Assembly: GCA_963931865.1 (NCBI GenBank)
Contig: OZ007512.1
Span: forward strand, 1,458,171-1,522,170
From: Axinella damicornis
Taxonomy: Eukaryota; Porifera; Demospongiae; Axinellida; Axinellidae
DNA: 64,000 nt
Reading direction: 5' to 3'
Numbering within the stretch: position 1 is the first letter of the stretch; each line of letters opens with the position of its first letter. This document shows positions 30,877 to 42,060 of this stretch, one piece after another. Both the position numbers and the translations under genes were made by a program. The notes below the pieces were generated by a model that saw nothing but the letters and a program-made list of their open reading frames with translations, made no database searches and was not told where the DNA came from.

Positions 30877-33800
30877 ATGTCGACTCTCATGATCCTGCTA
30901 TGGGCCACTGCCGCCCTTACCTGTCTACTGCAGATTGGACCAGCTACAAGCCAATGCAAGTTGTAGATCTACTCTGAACAACTGTGTTAGTTGTGCTAAG
31001 GCTGATGGTCAATGTCCTGCTAGTGTGACGTTCACTTTATAATACTTTCATACAGGAAGTGGCCCAGCATACCTGCTGTATGTATGTTCAATGGAAGTTT
31101 GTAGATCAGCTCTGACCAACTGTGTTAGTTGTGCTAAGGCTGATGGTCAATGTCCTGCTAGTGTGACGTTCACTTTATAATACTTTCATGCATCAAGTGA
31201 CCCAGCATACCTGCTGTATGTATGTTCAATGTAAGTTTGTAGATCAGCTCTGACCAACTGTGTTAGTTGTGCTAAGGCTGATGGTCAGTATCCTGCTAGT
31301 GTGACCTTCACTTTGTTGCAATACTTTCATACAGCAAGTGACCCAGCGTACCTGCTGTATGTTCAATGCAAGTTTGTAGATCAGCTCTGAACAACTGCGT
31401 GTGTCTGTTGTGCTAAGGCTGATAGTCAGTGTCCTGCTAGTGTGACGTTCACTTTGTTGCAATACTTTCATGCATCAAGTGACCCAGCATACCTGCAATA
31501 GCTACCATTTCAATGCAAGTTTGTAGATCAGCTCTGACCAACTGTGTCTGTTGTGCTAAGGTTGATGGTCAGTGTCCTGCTAGTGTGACGTTCATTTTGT
31601 CGTACCCCCACACAGCCGGTGACCCACCATACTTGGTGTACGTTCTGTACCAGGAAGCCATCAGGATTGCTGACATCGATGGAAGCAATCCAAGAACACT
31701 GCTGGATGGTATTCGCCCAGTACACCTTCAGTATGACTTAAGGTGATAGTGACTTCAATAGCTACATAGCTACTGCAGCATAACATTGGTTCAGAGGGTC
31801 CCATGCAAGCTTGTTTCTAGACCATGGTCCCAGATTCTCTGTGGACTGAATTCTCTCTGTCCAAAAGCTGCATTCATAGCATGGTGTGAATCAGATTTCA
31901 AGCATTAACTTATAATTATCCTTGTTTCCTTCTCACCAGTTTTTGATCACTTGCAGCAGCGTCATACATAGAATATAGAATCTATGGTACCAGGTTATGT
32001 ATACTGCAAGCAATCAAAAACTGGACTGTGTGAAACTGCATAATATTATAGGAATGAGGGGCTATAAGCTAAGCGATTCATTGCAAATGTATAGCTAATA
32101 ATTAATGGCATCTGACATGTTCTTATTACAACGCAGGCGGGGATATGTGTATTGGACTACTGAAGATAATCCTCATACAATTGAAAGGGCATCTCTGAGT
32201 GATGGATCAGATAGAACCGTTATTCGCACAGCAAACACGGGGGAAGGCTTTGGTAGGTGGAGAGCTACTGCTGTAGCTATGTACTTGCCGTAGTATCATG
32301 CTTTAGGCCAGGCAAAGTAGATTATTGTTTCCCATCAGCGCCCGCCTCTACTTGAGACACACCGCATCAACTTTCAGTATTGCTTTTGACTGTGGCATTA
32401 TTGCTGTCGTCATCAGTACCCAGGCTGTATTCCCTGGACCATATCGATTATCAGACAGGAAGTTACAAATTGAACCATGAAAATACTGAATAATGACCAT
32501 GTAAACTGGTTGATGAGAAACACTGAAATCAAGTTTGCCTGGCCTTATATACCTCATCAGAACAGGTCTGGACTCTGGAGCAAAAGCAATGTTGCACCTC
32601 AGTAACTCACCTGCTAACTATCACAAACACTGGCCAAGTTAAGCAACAGCGTGTGCTTGGAGACTGCTCTATATGACTAGCTACTGGTACGTAGCATGCA
32701 TACTGCTTGCTGTTGAGAGTGGCAGATGCTAACCAATGATTTAGTCGTGTTGCCGGACCCCACCTGTTGCATGCATGCATGACTGGGTAATGGGATCAGT
32801 GAATGACATGGAATGAATTATCTGTTCCATCCTACAGGTGGAATTGGACTGGATTGGGTCAATAACCTTCTGTACTACAGTGATAAAACAGTGGACGAGA
32901 TCGAGGTCCTGGACCTCAATAACAATACTTACCGCACCGTAATAAGTCACAACAGTCAAATTCTCACGCCTCTAGGAATGGCAGTGGATGCTATGAATGA
33001 GTAAGACGGGACACACGACATAAGTTAACCTGCTTCTGCAGGAGATAAGGCCACAAGTGTTATGGTAGTTAGAGGGAAATATTTCAGAGAATCTAGATAT
33101 TAACCAGCTAGCTTCTGCATGAGATTAGCATACAACTGACAGTTAGGGGAATATGTCAGAGAATCTTAGCCTCGATCGTTCCCAGGCCCGCGCGCTACTT
33201 TCGGTTGTACTGCAAGCAACGAAAAGCTGGGCAGGGCCTGGGAACAAGGCTATACTAATCTAGATATGCTTGGTTCATGCATGATGAACCACGATCGAGG
33301 GAATAAGCATCCCTCTGGAATAACATAGCTTGTAAAAGATGTGTTGATGCATGTGACCAATTTTGTATGCTTACAGCCGGTTGTACTGGGTTGACTTCGC
33401 TTTGTCCACCGTGGTGAGAGCCTCCCTCAGCGGACAGAACCAGATGAATATCTATCAAGGCAACCAACATTCTGCTCATATAGACATCGATCTTCAAAAC
33501 CAAAGGCTGTATATTAATACCGCAACCCGCATTGAGTCACTAAACACAGATGGAAGTGACCACAGTGTGACGATAACCCCCTCAACACCAATGGGAGTGT
33601 CATACTACAATGGAGTACTCTACTTTGCTGACTGGAGAAATAAGCGAATCAGAAGTGTTCGCCCAGATGACACTTCCACCCTGACCACTCTACTAACTGA
33701 CAGTTCGGCATCAGTCGGCACCCATGCCGTTCATGTGGTTCATTCGTCCAAGCAGCCATTTCCTGGTAAGTTATTTATACCATGCTCATACAGTCATGTA

Positions 33801-35252
33801 TTGCACTGTTCTTAGAGTCTCCATCTAGGCAATGTCATGTGTCAATTCATCAAAACCAACTCAGGCTAATAATTCAAAGCATGCTGTGTTTGCAGTGGGA
33901 GGCCAATACAATAGCTAATGTACTCTTTCTGGCTGAATCACATGCTCTTGAGTAAACTTCACTATAGCCAATTACTGCATTTAGAATGGGAAGGACTGTA
34001 ACACACTACGTTACCATAGTAACCATGTGGTTTGCTAGAACAACAATATTTATGTTAATTCTTGTTTTGCAGTGGCTGATAACTTAATCAGAAAGAAATA
34101 ACAGGCACAGCCGCACTCCTGGTAGCCGTTGCAACCCCAGTTTCTACTTGCCATAGCGCAAGCTAAGTATCACAGTTATAGTTCTAATTAAATTAGCTTT
34201 AAAATAACAGTCAAATGCAATACCCATGCTAACCTGGTTTTAGGTATGTGTACTAATCCTGGCTTGTAAACCTATTTATAGATCTGATTGATGAATGTGC
34301 GACGTCTCTTCACAACTGTCATGCGAATGCCGTCGTACGGACTTGGAGAATGGCTTCACCTGTGCATGCAACCCACCCTACGCTGGAGATGGGAGAACTT
34401 GCATCCGAATGACTAGTGAGTTATGCAGCAGCTACAGTCAACTTAGCTGCATGTGACAATAATTTGACCAGTATACTATACACAGGTTCAGTATGAACAT
34501 ATCAGTGCTGTCTCAGTTCACCCTTGAATTAATCTAATCAGCTAGGACACTTAATCAAGTCACAATATCCCCCCCGGAAACAGATAATTAATAAGTTAAA
34601 CCTGCTAATTGGAACTCCAATGGGCCCATGGATTTCTGCCTGGATCAGGACATCACCTATTATAATGCCATCGATGGTTGTGATTACTAGTACCAGTAAA
34701 ACACCCTCATGAGCCTCGTCCCCAGACCTCCGCCCAGATTTTATCTCGTAGCCGTGGAGAAAAACGGCTGTGAGATAAAGATAAAATCTGGGCCGAGGCC
34801 TGGGAACAAGGCTAGGATGTTGCTGGTTTGTAAGCCCAACACCCTTAGTGTCTGAGGCGGAGGGCTTATAGACCAAGCGGGATGGTGATTTAAATTTATA
34901 GGTTGTTGCTAGGTGGTTGATAAGATCATAGATATAGCCACTCTTCACACCTGATATAGCTGAATCAGTTCTTCCAAGAGCATGACAATATATATGTAGC
35001 AGTTAATCACAGTTGTGGAATAGCCGTACAAACAATGTCCACCGAAGACAATAATGTTTTATAATCTTAGCAACTACCTATATATATAGCAACGGGCTAA
35101 GCACATGTATGTTCTATGTTACAGCGTATCCAGCAGTGGTCTCCGCTCCCGCGGATGGTCAAGCCTGTCCATCGGATGGCCAACTTCAGAGTATCCTGAG
35201 TCAGATATCCAGTAATGTCCGCTCCATTGCTAACGGCACAGCTAGCGGCTAA
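30877..35252 (+). CDS. Secreted YWTD (LDL-receptor class B) / EGF protein, locus 1
   Basis: The signal peptide exon starts at 30877 (MSTLMILLWATAALTCLLQI). The next coding exon ends at 31742 and holds NCVCCAKVDGQCPASVTF and the first blade YQEAIRIADIDGSNPRTLL. Exons 32137-32252 (GYVYWTTED), 32838-33000 (LDWVNNLLYYSDKT) and 33377-33765 (RLYWVDFALSTVVRAS, LYFADWRNKRIRSV) complete a YWTD-like propeller. 34282-34415 is a Ca-binding EGF exon (DLIDECATSLHNC). 35125-35252 ends with SSNVRSIANGTASG and stop. Phases match at every junction except in the EGF exon, which is 134 bp where 135 is needed. How the signal exon joins exon 2 is unresolved, because partial exon 2 copies intervene. Family role: extracellular ligand binding or adhesion. 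No TM helix is seen. Confidence 0.7.
30945..31512 (+). repeat. Four tandem partial copies of YWTD exon 2's 5' half
   Basis: Each copy carries gcaagtttgtagatcagctc, tgtgctaaggctgatggtca and tcctgctagtgtgac, about 110-150 bp apart, before the full exon at about 31513. The copies stop at ttcacttt followed by stops or diverged bases, so only the last one continues into the YWTD blade. Confidence 0.8.
31938..32028. repeat. Intronic foldback shared with locus 2
   Basis: Arms ccagtttttgatcacttgca and tgcaagcaatcaaaaactgg. The equivalent at 42708-42866 has a longer loop. Confidence 0.65.
33167..33252. repeat. Foldback MITE (GCCTCGTTCCCAGGC family)
   Basis: Ends tagcctcgatcgttcccagg and cctgggaacaaggcta, with inner arms ending in tgcaag. 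It lies in the intron before exon 33377. Confidence 0.7.
34711..34814. repeat. Foldback MITE (GCCTCGTTCCCAGGC family)
   Basis: Ends gagcctcgtccccagacctc and ggcctgggaacaaggcta; arms include agattttatctc and its inverse. It lies in the last intron of the YWTD gene. Confidence 0.7.
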
Positions 35253-35779
35253 ACGTACATAAAGCTATATATAACTGTCAAGCTGCACATGCATAATATT
35301 ATTAGTAGTGACGTGTGTACATGTGTGATTGTCATATAGCTGTATGGAAATATTATCACGTCAGTATAATAATTATTTATTGTGTCTGATTGTCATAATA
35401 ATTATTGCGTGTGATTATCATAATATTTTGTATGCATGTATTATATTTATTGTGTGCACGATTGTCATAATTATTATTGTGCGTGTGATTATCATAATAA
35501 TATTTTGTATGCATGATCTTGTATTACCAGTACAGTATTTATTGTGTGCGATTGTGTATATAGCTGCAGCTAGCTTTCAGATCGATATTTATACTAACTG
35601 TTAAAATTCCCACCCCTTGTATATAAACAATTACAAATTTCTGAAGCTGTACTGTATACATAGTGTGCACCTTACTACAAAATGCCAGCTAGCACGTACA
35701 CCCACACATCCCAAACTTCACCTTACAGGGCAAGAGGCCACTACGTAAAAGTGTGAGACAAATTGGCTATGTGCGGTAC

Positions 35780-36250
35780 CACAAATTGTCCATATAAGGT
35801 ATGACCATAACGTGTGAGGGCGCACAATATGTCTATACCAGTTCGACGCTCCTTCGGCGGCTCGTGCCCTTGTCATTGAATATTGTTATTCCTAATTTCT
35901 GTAAACTTGATTTTATAGCTGCTCGCACAGCAGCACAAGAATTATATCGTCACGGTAACAATAAAATTGAAATTCAATTTGCATGGCGAAACAATAGAGC
36001 AGAACATGAGGTAAACTATCGACTTATGATGATAACTAAACTGGGTTGCCGTGGTGACGAGAAGTACATGAAAGATCATAACAGGCACAAGCATACATGT
36101 GTCAACATAACGATACCGGTACAGCTCATCTGGTGGGTGAGGCTACTGGGCACCGGACCAGCAGAAAACAGAACGAATTGCCCACACTAACAGTACATTG
36201 CCGTGAGGTTTCGTACGTTATAATCACTGCATGCGCCAGTCATATGGTAT
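35780..36250. repeat. Duplicate of the sequence beside the SH3 exon at 59.7-60.1 kb
   Basis: The blocks gtatgaccataacgtgtgag, cgcacagcagcacaagaatt and ggttgccgtggtgacgagaa match 59736-60070 in the same order. The ORF seen here is a by-product and not a gene. Confidence 0.7.
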
Positions 36251-36679
36251 GGGGAGACAGATCGACACCACTTGAGCATGACTAGTGTGTGGCTCGCTCA
36301 CACTCGCCCAATTATTGTCAAAGTTTGGTACAGAGTTCTGTCAATTGGCAGTCAGAAGGTTGCCGATCACCACCGAGCTAGGACCAGGGTTAAAATCAAC
36401 CACAACATTCAAGGCTTCAGATTGGGAAATGGACTTGTTACGAGACATCACACCCTTCTGGTGAATACACCTCTCAGTACTTTCTCAGATCAACGTTTGG
36501 AAATGGTAAAGCTGGACCACCTTGACCAGCATGTCTTCATGGCTTGTACCATCTCTGTCTATATCTTGGAACCAATTCACAATCGGACAAGTGCTGTGTT
36601 TCCCAAATTCACTCACAAAATTCACTCTCTTCGGTACAAGACACACTCCTACCTTCCTCAAGCAGCTGCACATCATGTG

Positions 36680-37155
36680 ATGGGGAAGATGCCCTTCTGG
36701 TCACCAAGGTAACCCTCGTACCAGTTAGCATCTACAGTAAGAGTATCACCCTGTGAGTAGAGTGAGAGGAGAGAGAGGGAGGGGATGGAGTGAGGGGGAG
36801 TGGAGAAGGGAAAGGGGGAGGGGAGAAGGGAGGGGGGAAGGGAGGGAGGGAGGGAGGGAGGGAGGGAGGGAGAGAGGGAGGGAGGGAGGGAGGGAGGGAG
36901 GGAGGGAGGGTGTCCGTCCGTGTTCATGGCAGGCCGTTATTGAAGACCTGAGACAGCTGCATATCTGATTGCATTATAATGCGTCTGTGATTGTTGTATG
37001 CATTATATTACCAGTATACTAATGTGTAATTGCGTACATATATATAGTTAGCTGTAAACTAGCCTTCAGGGTACCGGTGATACTCTCACTGTTATTCGTA
37101 AGATTGGTACGAGGGTTACCTTGGTGACCAGAAGGGCATCTTCCCCATCATATAT
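36680..37155. repeat. SH3-exon-derived foldback around a (GGGA)n tract
   Basis: The minus-strand arm (36680-36752) is a copy of the SH3 exon at 60154-60262 (GDTLTV...DANWYEGYLGDQKG), with a 12-bp deletion that removes TRKI and a 1-bp insertion after FPIT. The plus-strand arm (about 37075-37147) is the inverted copy. Between them lie (GGGA)n at 36755-36912 and unique sequence. The exon copy cannot work as is. Confidence 0.7.
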
Positions 37156-38321
37156 GCAATGAGGTCAAGTGTTCAAGCAGCAAAAATGACGGTTAAGATT
37201 TCTTGACCCGGTCGCAGCTGTGACTACACTGTGCACGTGGAACTACATTGTTGAAGTAAAAATGCATCTGTCATCCCATGACTAACATGCAGCTGTGAGT
37301 TGTGCAATAATTACAGTAGCTAGCTACATGCATGCAAAAGGGAAGGGTTGTTACAGGCTCGAATGCGCCACTGCAAAGCATAAGGGATGGTCACTGTGGA
37401 AACTACATTTTTGAAGTAGCAATTCATTTGTCATCCCATGACTAGCTTGCAGCTGTGTTGTATCACATGATCAGCAGATGCATCCCATGACTAGCTTGCA
37501 GCTGTGAGTTGTGCAATGACACTTGATCAGCAGATGCACCCTATGAGCTGTAACTGAGGTGACCATCCATGATGCTAACCCTAGCCCTAAGCAGTCAAGA
37601 GAGTATACAAGTAAGACATTACTTTTCTTTTGTAACAATGCTTATCGACACCGAAACGACTACGTGGAACTACATTGTTGAAGTGACAATACATTTGTCA
37701 TCACATGACTAGCTTGCAGCTGTGAGTTGTGCAATGACACGTGATCAGCAGATGCACCCTATGAGCCTACAGTACCGGAGTCGTTTTCTAAGCTCGCTTC
37801 TGATTGGTTCACTTAGGTCACTTACGTCATACTGTGCATACTTAGGGTATATTATGGCAGGTTAGGGCGTGGTTTATATTGTTATTATAGCCAATAGAAT
37901 TGAAGCTTTGAAAACCACTCTGGGATAGCTAGCTCCTATGAGCTGTAACTGAGGTGACCATCCATGATGCTAACCCTAGCCCTAAGCAGTCAAGAGAGTA
38001 TACAAGTAAGACATTACTTTTCTTTTGTAACAATGCTTATCGACACCGAAACGACTACGTGGAACTACATTGTTGAAGTGACAATACGTTTGTCATCCCA
38101 TGACTAGCTTGCAGCTGTGAGTTGTGAGTATTGCAATACGCATAATTATATGCGTCATGAGACTTTCTGCTTCATGATGTCACATTCGGCAATGCCCTTG
38201 GGACTTAGGAGCAGCAACTGAGGTGACCATCCATTATGCTTTTCAGTGGCGCATTCTACATTGGAGGGGGCACTGAGATGCAACTAAATTACGATTGTCC
38301 TGGAATCATGCATGTTGTACC
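37156..38321. repeat. Repeat-rich block shared with 53.4-55.4 kb
   Basis: Words gtggaactacattgttgaag, tgtcatcccatgactagctt and gcagctgtgagttgtg recur four to five times here. A ~383-bp unit (ctgaggtgaccatccatgat to gtgacaatac) is present twice, at about 37555 and 37938. The same words recur at 53450-53740 and 55185-55430. No gene is visible. Confidence 0.7.
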
Positions 38322-38413
38322 TAGCCTCGTTCCCAGTCCCACGCCCAGCTTTTCGTCGCTGCTTAGTACGGTAAAGCGACAAAAAGCTGGGCGTGGGACT
38401 GGGAACGAGGCTA
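38322..38413. repeat. Foldback MITE (GCCTCGTTCCCAGGC family), nearly perfect
   Basis: tagcctcgttcccagtccca ... inverse, with arms of about 41 bp including cgcccagcttttcgtcgct and a very short loop. The fragment inside the 5' LTR of the Ty3 element (9033-9070) matches its right arm. Confidence 0.85.
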
Positions 38414-38889
38414 TGTTGTACCACTAGGGCTGGCTATAGAAGAGTCACAAATGCTACACCGATATACATAATTTATGTGCATATACAACAAGCCACACCT
38501 GGCCCGCTATAATAGTATATGACGCAGGTACCTAAGTTAGCCCTACATTGTGCAGGTCATAGCTGAAATCGATTTAGTAGTGAGGTCGATATAAAATTAT
38601 ACAACTATATACATAATAGTTGTACTACAGCCAAACCTCCGAACAAAGGACACTTTGGGAACAATATAAATTCAAGTCTTTTGTCTTTTGTAGAGAGGTT
38701 GTCCTCTTCTCGGAGGTTCAAAATATATTAGAACCATAGGCAAACCAATTATTTGGGACCTTGAAAAGCGTCCTTTGTAGAGAGGTTTATTTTGTTGTCC
38801 CTATCTCGGAGGGTCCACTATCGGAGGTTTGACTGTAATTCCACCAATCAGATTACTTACTGTGAGGCCCATAGTGAACCTCATGGGGT

Positions 38890-39245
38890 TCTCGATTGAA
38901 GCTCCCAGGATTCTAAATCCATGGCTGTAATTAAATTTTGTCAAAACAACTCGTTGGTTATTTGTTGAAAACTGAAGCACTATAGTGTAGTTACCGTCGC
39001 TATATTCTAAACTGGTTAGACACTGAAATCAAGGGATCTATATATATACGTGATCTAGAAAGGCTTGGGCCCTTAATATGTAGCACCCTTGCCGCACTCA
39101 GGTCACTAGAGTCCAGGGCCCTCAGGTTTCTAAATCGATATTGCGTAGATGCCTTGGTCTCAGTGTCTAAGTTTAGCTAACCCAGTTGCATCAGAAAGCG
39201 TGCATCCTCAGGAGCGGCCTGCATGGATTGAGGTCATGGTAAAAC
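38890..39245. repeat. Segment duplicated at 56215-56545
   Basis: Shared blocks include gctatattctaaactggtta, gggcccttaat, gatattgcgtagatgccttg and gagcggcctgcatggattga. The duplication ends at gaggtcatggta in both copies. Confidence 0.8.
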
Positions 39246-39281
39246 TCCCAAAAGCTCAATTGAGAGCTCCCTGCAAATATA

Positions 39282-39335
39282 GCCTAGACCAGTTTCGACC
39301 CTCACTTATATAGCGGTGGGTCATCATCAGCAGGC
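39282..39335 (-). ncRNA. Hammerhead ribozyme motif, minimal type I
   Basis: Read on the minus strand: GCCUG, then the core CUGAUGA, U, stem II GACCC with a 16-nt loop and GGGUC, core GAAA, a one-base-pair stem III (C-UG-G), and the cleavage triplet GUC, followed by UAGGC. The last segment pairs with the first GCCUG to form stem I. All invariant core residues are present and stems I and II pair fully (one G-U). Such minimal type I hammerheads with a tiny stem III are known from Penelope-like retroelements and related retrozymes, where they act best as dimers. No reverse transcriptase is recognisable nearby. The predicted cut lies between 39287 and 39286. Confidence 0.7.
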
Positions 39336-39339
39336 ACCG

Positions 39340-40200
39340 CTCTGAAAGTGGCAATCGCAAGGTCTCTTTTATACTCAACAGGGGCATTAATTATGACAGA
39401 AGCCACCCTCTGGAGCCAGGATGATGTCCAGTGCATTCCACTCTACCAAAGCTGTTGCCAGCCAGGTCAGTGCCCTGCGGACGGCCTTACAGGGCTGTGA
39501 GGATTGACTCTAAATGTACAATGCTTTAGTGCCTGTCTGCCAGATCAGAATGAAGGCTAACACTCTGAGCAAACACATTCACACAACCATACATTTGATG
39601 TCCATTTTGCCTGTGATGTTTTTTATTTGTATCACCTTTCTTAGTAGTGCTTCTCCTTAACTTAGACTATGATTATGGACCTGTTTAGCTAGGAGCCAGA
39701 TAATCTGAGGGTTTTTTCCTTAGCCAAGTTGGTGTGGTTTTCCCCTGGCACATTGTGTGGACCCATGCACAGTGGCCTAAATTTAGACAAGTAGCTAGCT
39801 ACTATGTTTTGGTCCCTGGCTCTCTCTGTTGTAGAAAATCCACTCTTCTCGCGCAAAACATTCAACATCCATATCATTTTTTGATCCACATTTCAATCAT
39901 TAGTATTGGTGAAATTTGCACTGACTTCATGATATACAAACTTGCTTCAATCTGTGCATTTATATCATAGGTTAGCCAGCCTGTATATGCCGATAATGAA
40001 AGCGTTCGTTAGCTTGCAGATTTTTTTGTAGCTATATGCAGATAATGAAAGCGTTGAGTTGGCTTGAGATCTGTTTGTAATCATAGCATTGAGTTTGCTT
40101 TTGGATCTGTGGCTTGTACATCTGTTTGTATATGCTGGTAATGAAGACGTTGTTTTATGAAAATTGGTGCATAATGATGAGGGTACACAAATAACAAAAG
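39340..40200. other. Spacer between the ribozyme motif and the NB-ARC relic
   Basis: No supported coding exon. Two close copies of gataatgaaagcgtt near 39991 and 40030 suggest a small tandem duplication. The part next to 39340 may belong to the retroelement carrying the hammerhead. Confidence 0.35.
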
Positions 40201-40216
40201 CTAATGTAACTGTGTA

Positions 40217-40717
40217 CCCAATTGATAATGAGTCTGCTGTTGAATTGTTGCAGTCAGTGTCTACTGCAATAATAATTACAGTAGGACAGTGCATGGTTTA
40301 GTTGGAGGTATTCCTCTAGCACTGAAGATAGCTGGGAGGTTTGTGAGTGAAAATACATCCACCAGACCTGATCATCAAAGAACTCAAACAAAAATTCCTA
40401 GAAGCCCTCAACCCTGAAGATGTTCGACCAGAGAGGGAGAAATTGTGTCCAGTTTTGGAACTCTCATTCAAGTATCTTGACACCAGCACTCAAGAATGTG
40501 CTCTATATCTGAGCCATTTCCCAGGATCATTCAGTCATGAAGCAGCATTGTACATTATTACTATCAACAAACCTGCTGAGTGTCTAAGCAGCCTTGCCGA
40601 TAGATCCCTGCTAGATCAATACTCATACGCTGATCAACATCGTTACAAGTTTCACAAACTCATCAGAGAGTACATGATTGGTGTTGAGTTCCAGCATCAA
40701 TTTGTTTCATATTACAC
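40217..40717 (+). pseudogene. NB-ARC gene fragment (copy C)
   Basis: It matches gene B from DNESAVELLQSVS (40220) through GGIPLALKI, PPDLIIKELKQKFLEALNP, LELSFKYLDTSTQECALYLS and HRYKFHKLIREYMIGVEFQH, then stops matching in VSYYT. At least two frameshifts (near 40265-40290 and about 40345) separate the first blocks. The Death domain, TM helix and P-loop are absent upstream, and the membrane tail is absent downstream. Identity to gene B is higher than to gene A (for example the shared ITINKPA segment), so it derives from a gene B-like copy. Confidence 0.85.
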
Positions 40718-40719
40718 TG

Positions 40720-42047
40720 TAATTATACACTGTAAAAGGAAAGAGTGGTTATAACAAACTATTTTGGTATCAACTTCCTACTAATTTTATGGACAGTTCA
40801 TGATAACAAATCCATGGGGGTTGATACCTGGGTAAACTTCACTAACCTACATGTCAATTACTGCATTCTTTGACCTACCATATACTCAGTATTGAGCGAA
40901 GTAAGCCAATGTTGGGTACACTAACCCACTGGACATGACTAATTGTAAGCCCTGAAATCCCACTTCCATAGTTGCCAAGTGTCCCGGAACGTCCGGGACA
41001 GTCCCGGAATTCCTTGTCTTGTCCCCTGTCCAATACGGAAGGTGCTTTGTCCCGGAAAAAATAGCAATAGGCCTGTTCTCGTTCCCAGGTTTGTTGCAGG
41101 CAGTCTGGGAACGGAAATTAGTGAAAGACCATGCAGCAAAGAAGCCAAGGAGGGAATACCTTTCGTGGAGGGAGGAGCAACGAAGTGTAGTGCAGCTGTG
41201 CGGTGCATGCTTTGATCTTCTAACGGTGTCTGACGTGACTTTGGAACGCACTTCAATGGAAAATGGCACCATGGCCAGGAGGTAGCAAACTGTGATTATA
41301 TCCATGTATGGTGTGGTTATAATGTTCTTTGACCAGAACAGTGTGTATATCTTCTGTGACTTTACCCGGCCCGGGGGGGGGGGGGGGGGGGGGGGGGGGT
41401 TGATAGTTGGGTGAACTTCACACTAACCTACATGTCAATTACTGCATTCTTTTAACTACCATATTCTCAGTATATCGAGTGAAGTAAGCATCTAACCCAA
41501 CGTTGGGTGCACTAACCCACTGGCCACAACTAATAGTTGGCCCTGAAATCCACTGTCGGTTAATAGATCGAGGGCACGACCTTAATCAACATTCGGCGAT
41601 ACTCGAGCTCCTCGGTGCCTGAGGCAGCTATTATTACAGTCAGACGAAAGGCAAGCCTGCATGTAGCAGAGATAGTGTGAAGGCTCCTCAAGGCTAGAAA
41701 TCTTCTAATTATCTGAGAATAATGGGGAATTGAGAGCAATCGTAATTAGCTGATTCAATCTTGTTCACTCCCTCTGCTCACTATACTGACCGGATACTAG
41801 CTCACTGTAAAAAGGAAAGAGTGGTTGTAGCAAACTATTTGATAACAACTTCCTACTAATTCTATGAACACGGTTTATGAAAACAAATCAGTGGAGGTTG
41901 ATAGTTGGGTAAACTTCACTGACCTACGTACATGACAATTACTGCATTCTTTGAACTGGCATGGGAAAAATAGTCACGCAAATAAGTAGTTTATTTATCA
42001 CAATGCTTACACCTCTTGGCTATAAGGCAGCATTCAGTCTTGTCTTT
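40720..42047. repeat. Copies of the ~430-bp repeat upstream of YWTD locus 2, with an inserted segment
   Basis: The repeat words of 29700-30740 recur at 40770-40965 and 41400-41960. Between them, 40970-41372 holds a different sequence, including cccggaacgtccgggacag and a short hydrophilic plus ORF (41095-41285) that I do not recognise, followed by the poly-G run. Confidence 0.7.
41373..41399. repeat. Poly-G tract (27 bp)
   Basis: An uninterrupted run of G preceded by cccggccc, at the boundary where the 430-bp repeat resumes. Confidence 0.9.
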
Positions 42048-42060
42048 CGCAGCTCGAAAA

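Noticed and set aside
34074..34101. Alternative last exon of the YWTD gene (VADNLIRKK then stop)
   Set aside because: It splices in phase, but skipping it to the EGF exon gives the expected DLIDEC start; kept only as a possible short isoform.
35801..36190. 129-codon plus ORF as a gene
   Set aside because: The homologous segment at 59.74-60.07 kb has frame breaks and stops, so the ORF is not conserved.
37571..37592. Interstitial telomere-like ctaaccctagccctaa
   Set aside because: Only two degenerate units, repeated because the surrounding 383-bp block is duplicated.
41095..41285. Hydrophilic plus ORF (LSWREEQRSVVQLCGACFDL region) as an exon
   Set aside because: Looks coding-like, but no family recognised, no splice context and it lies between repeat copies; not supported enough to list as a gene.
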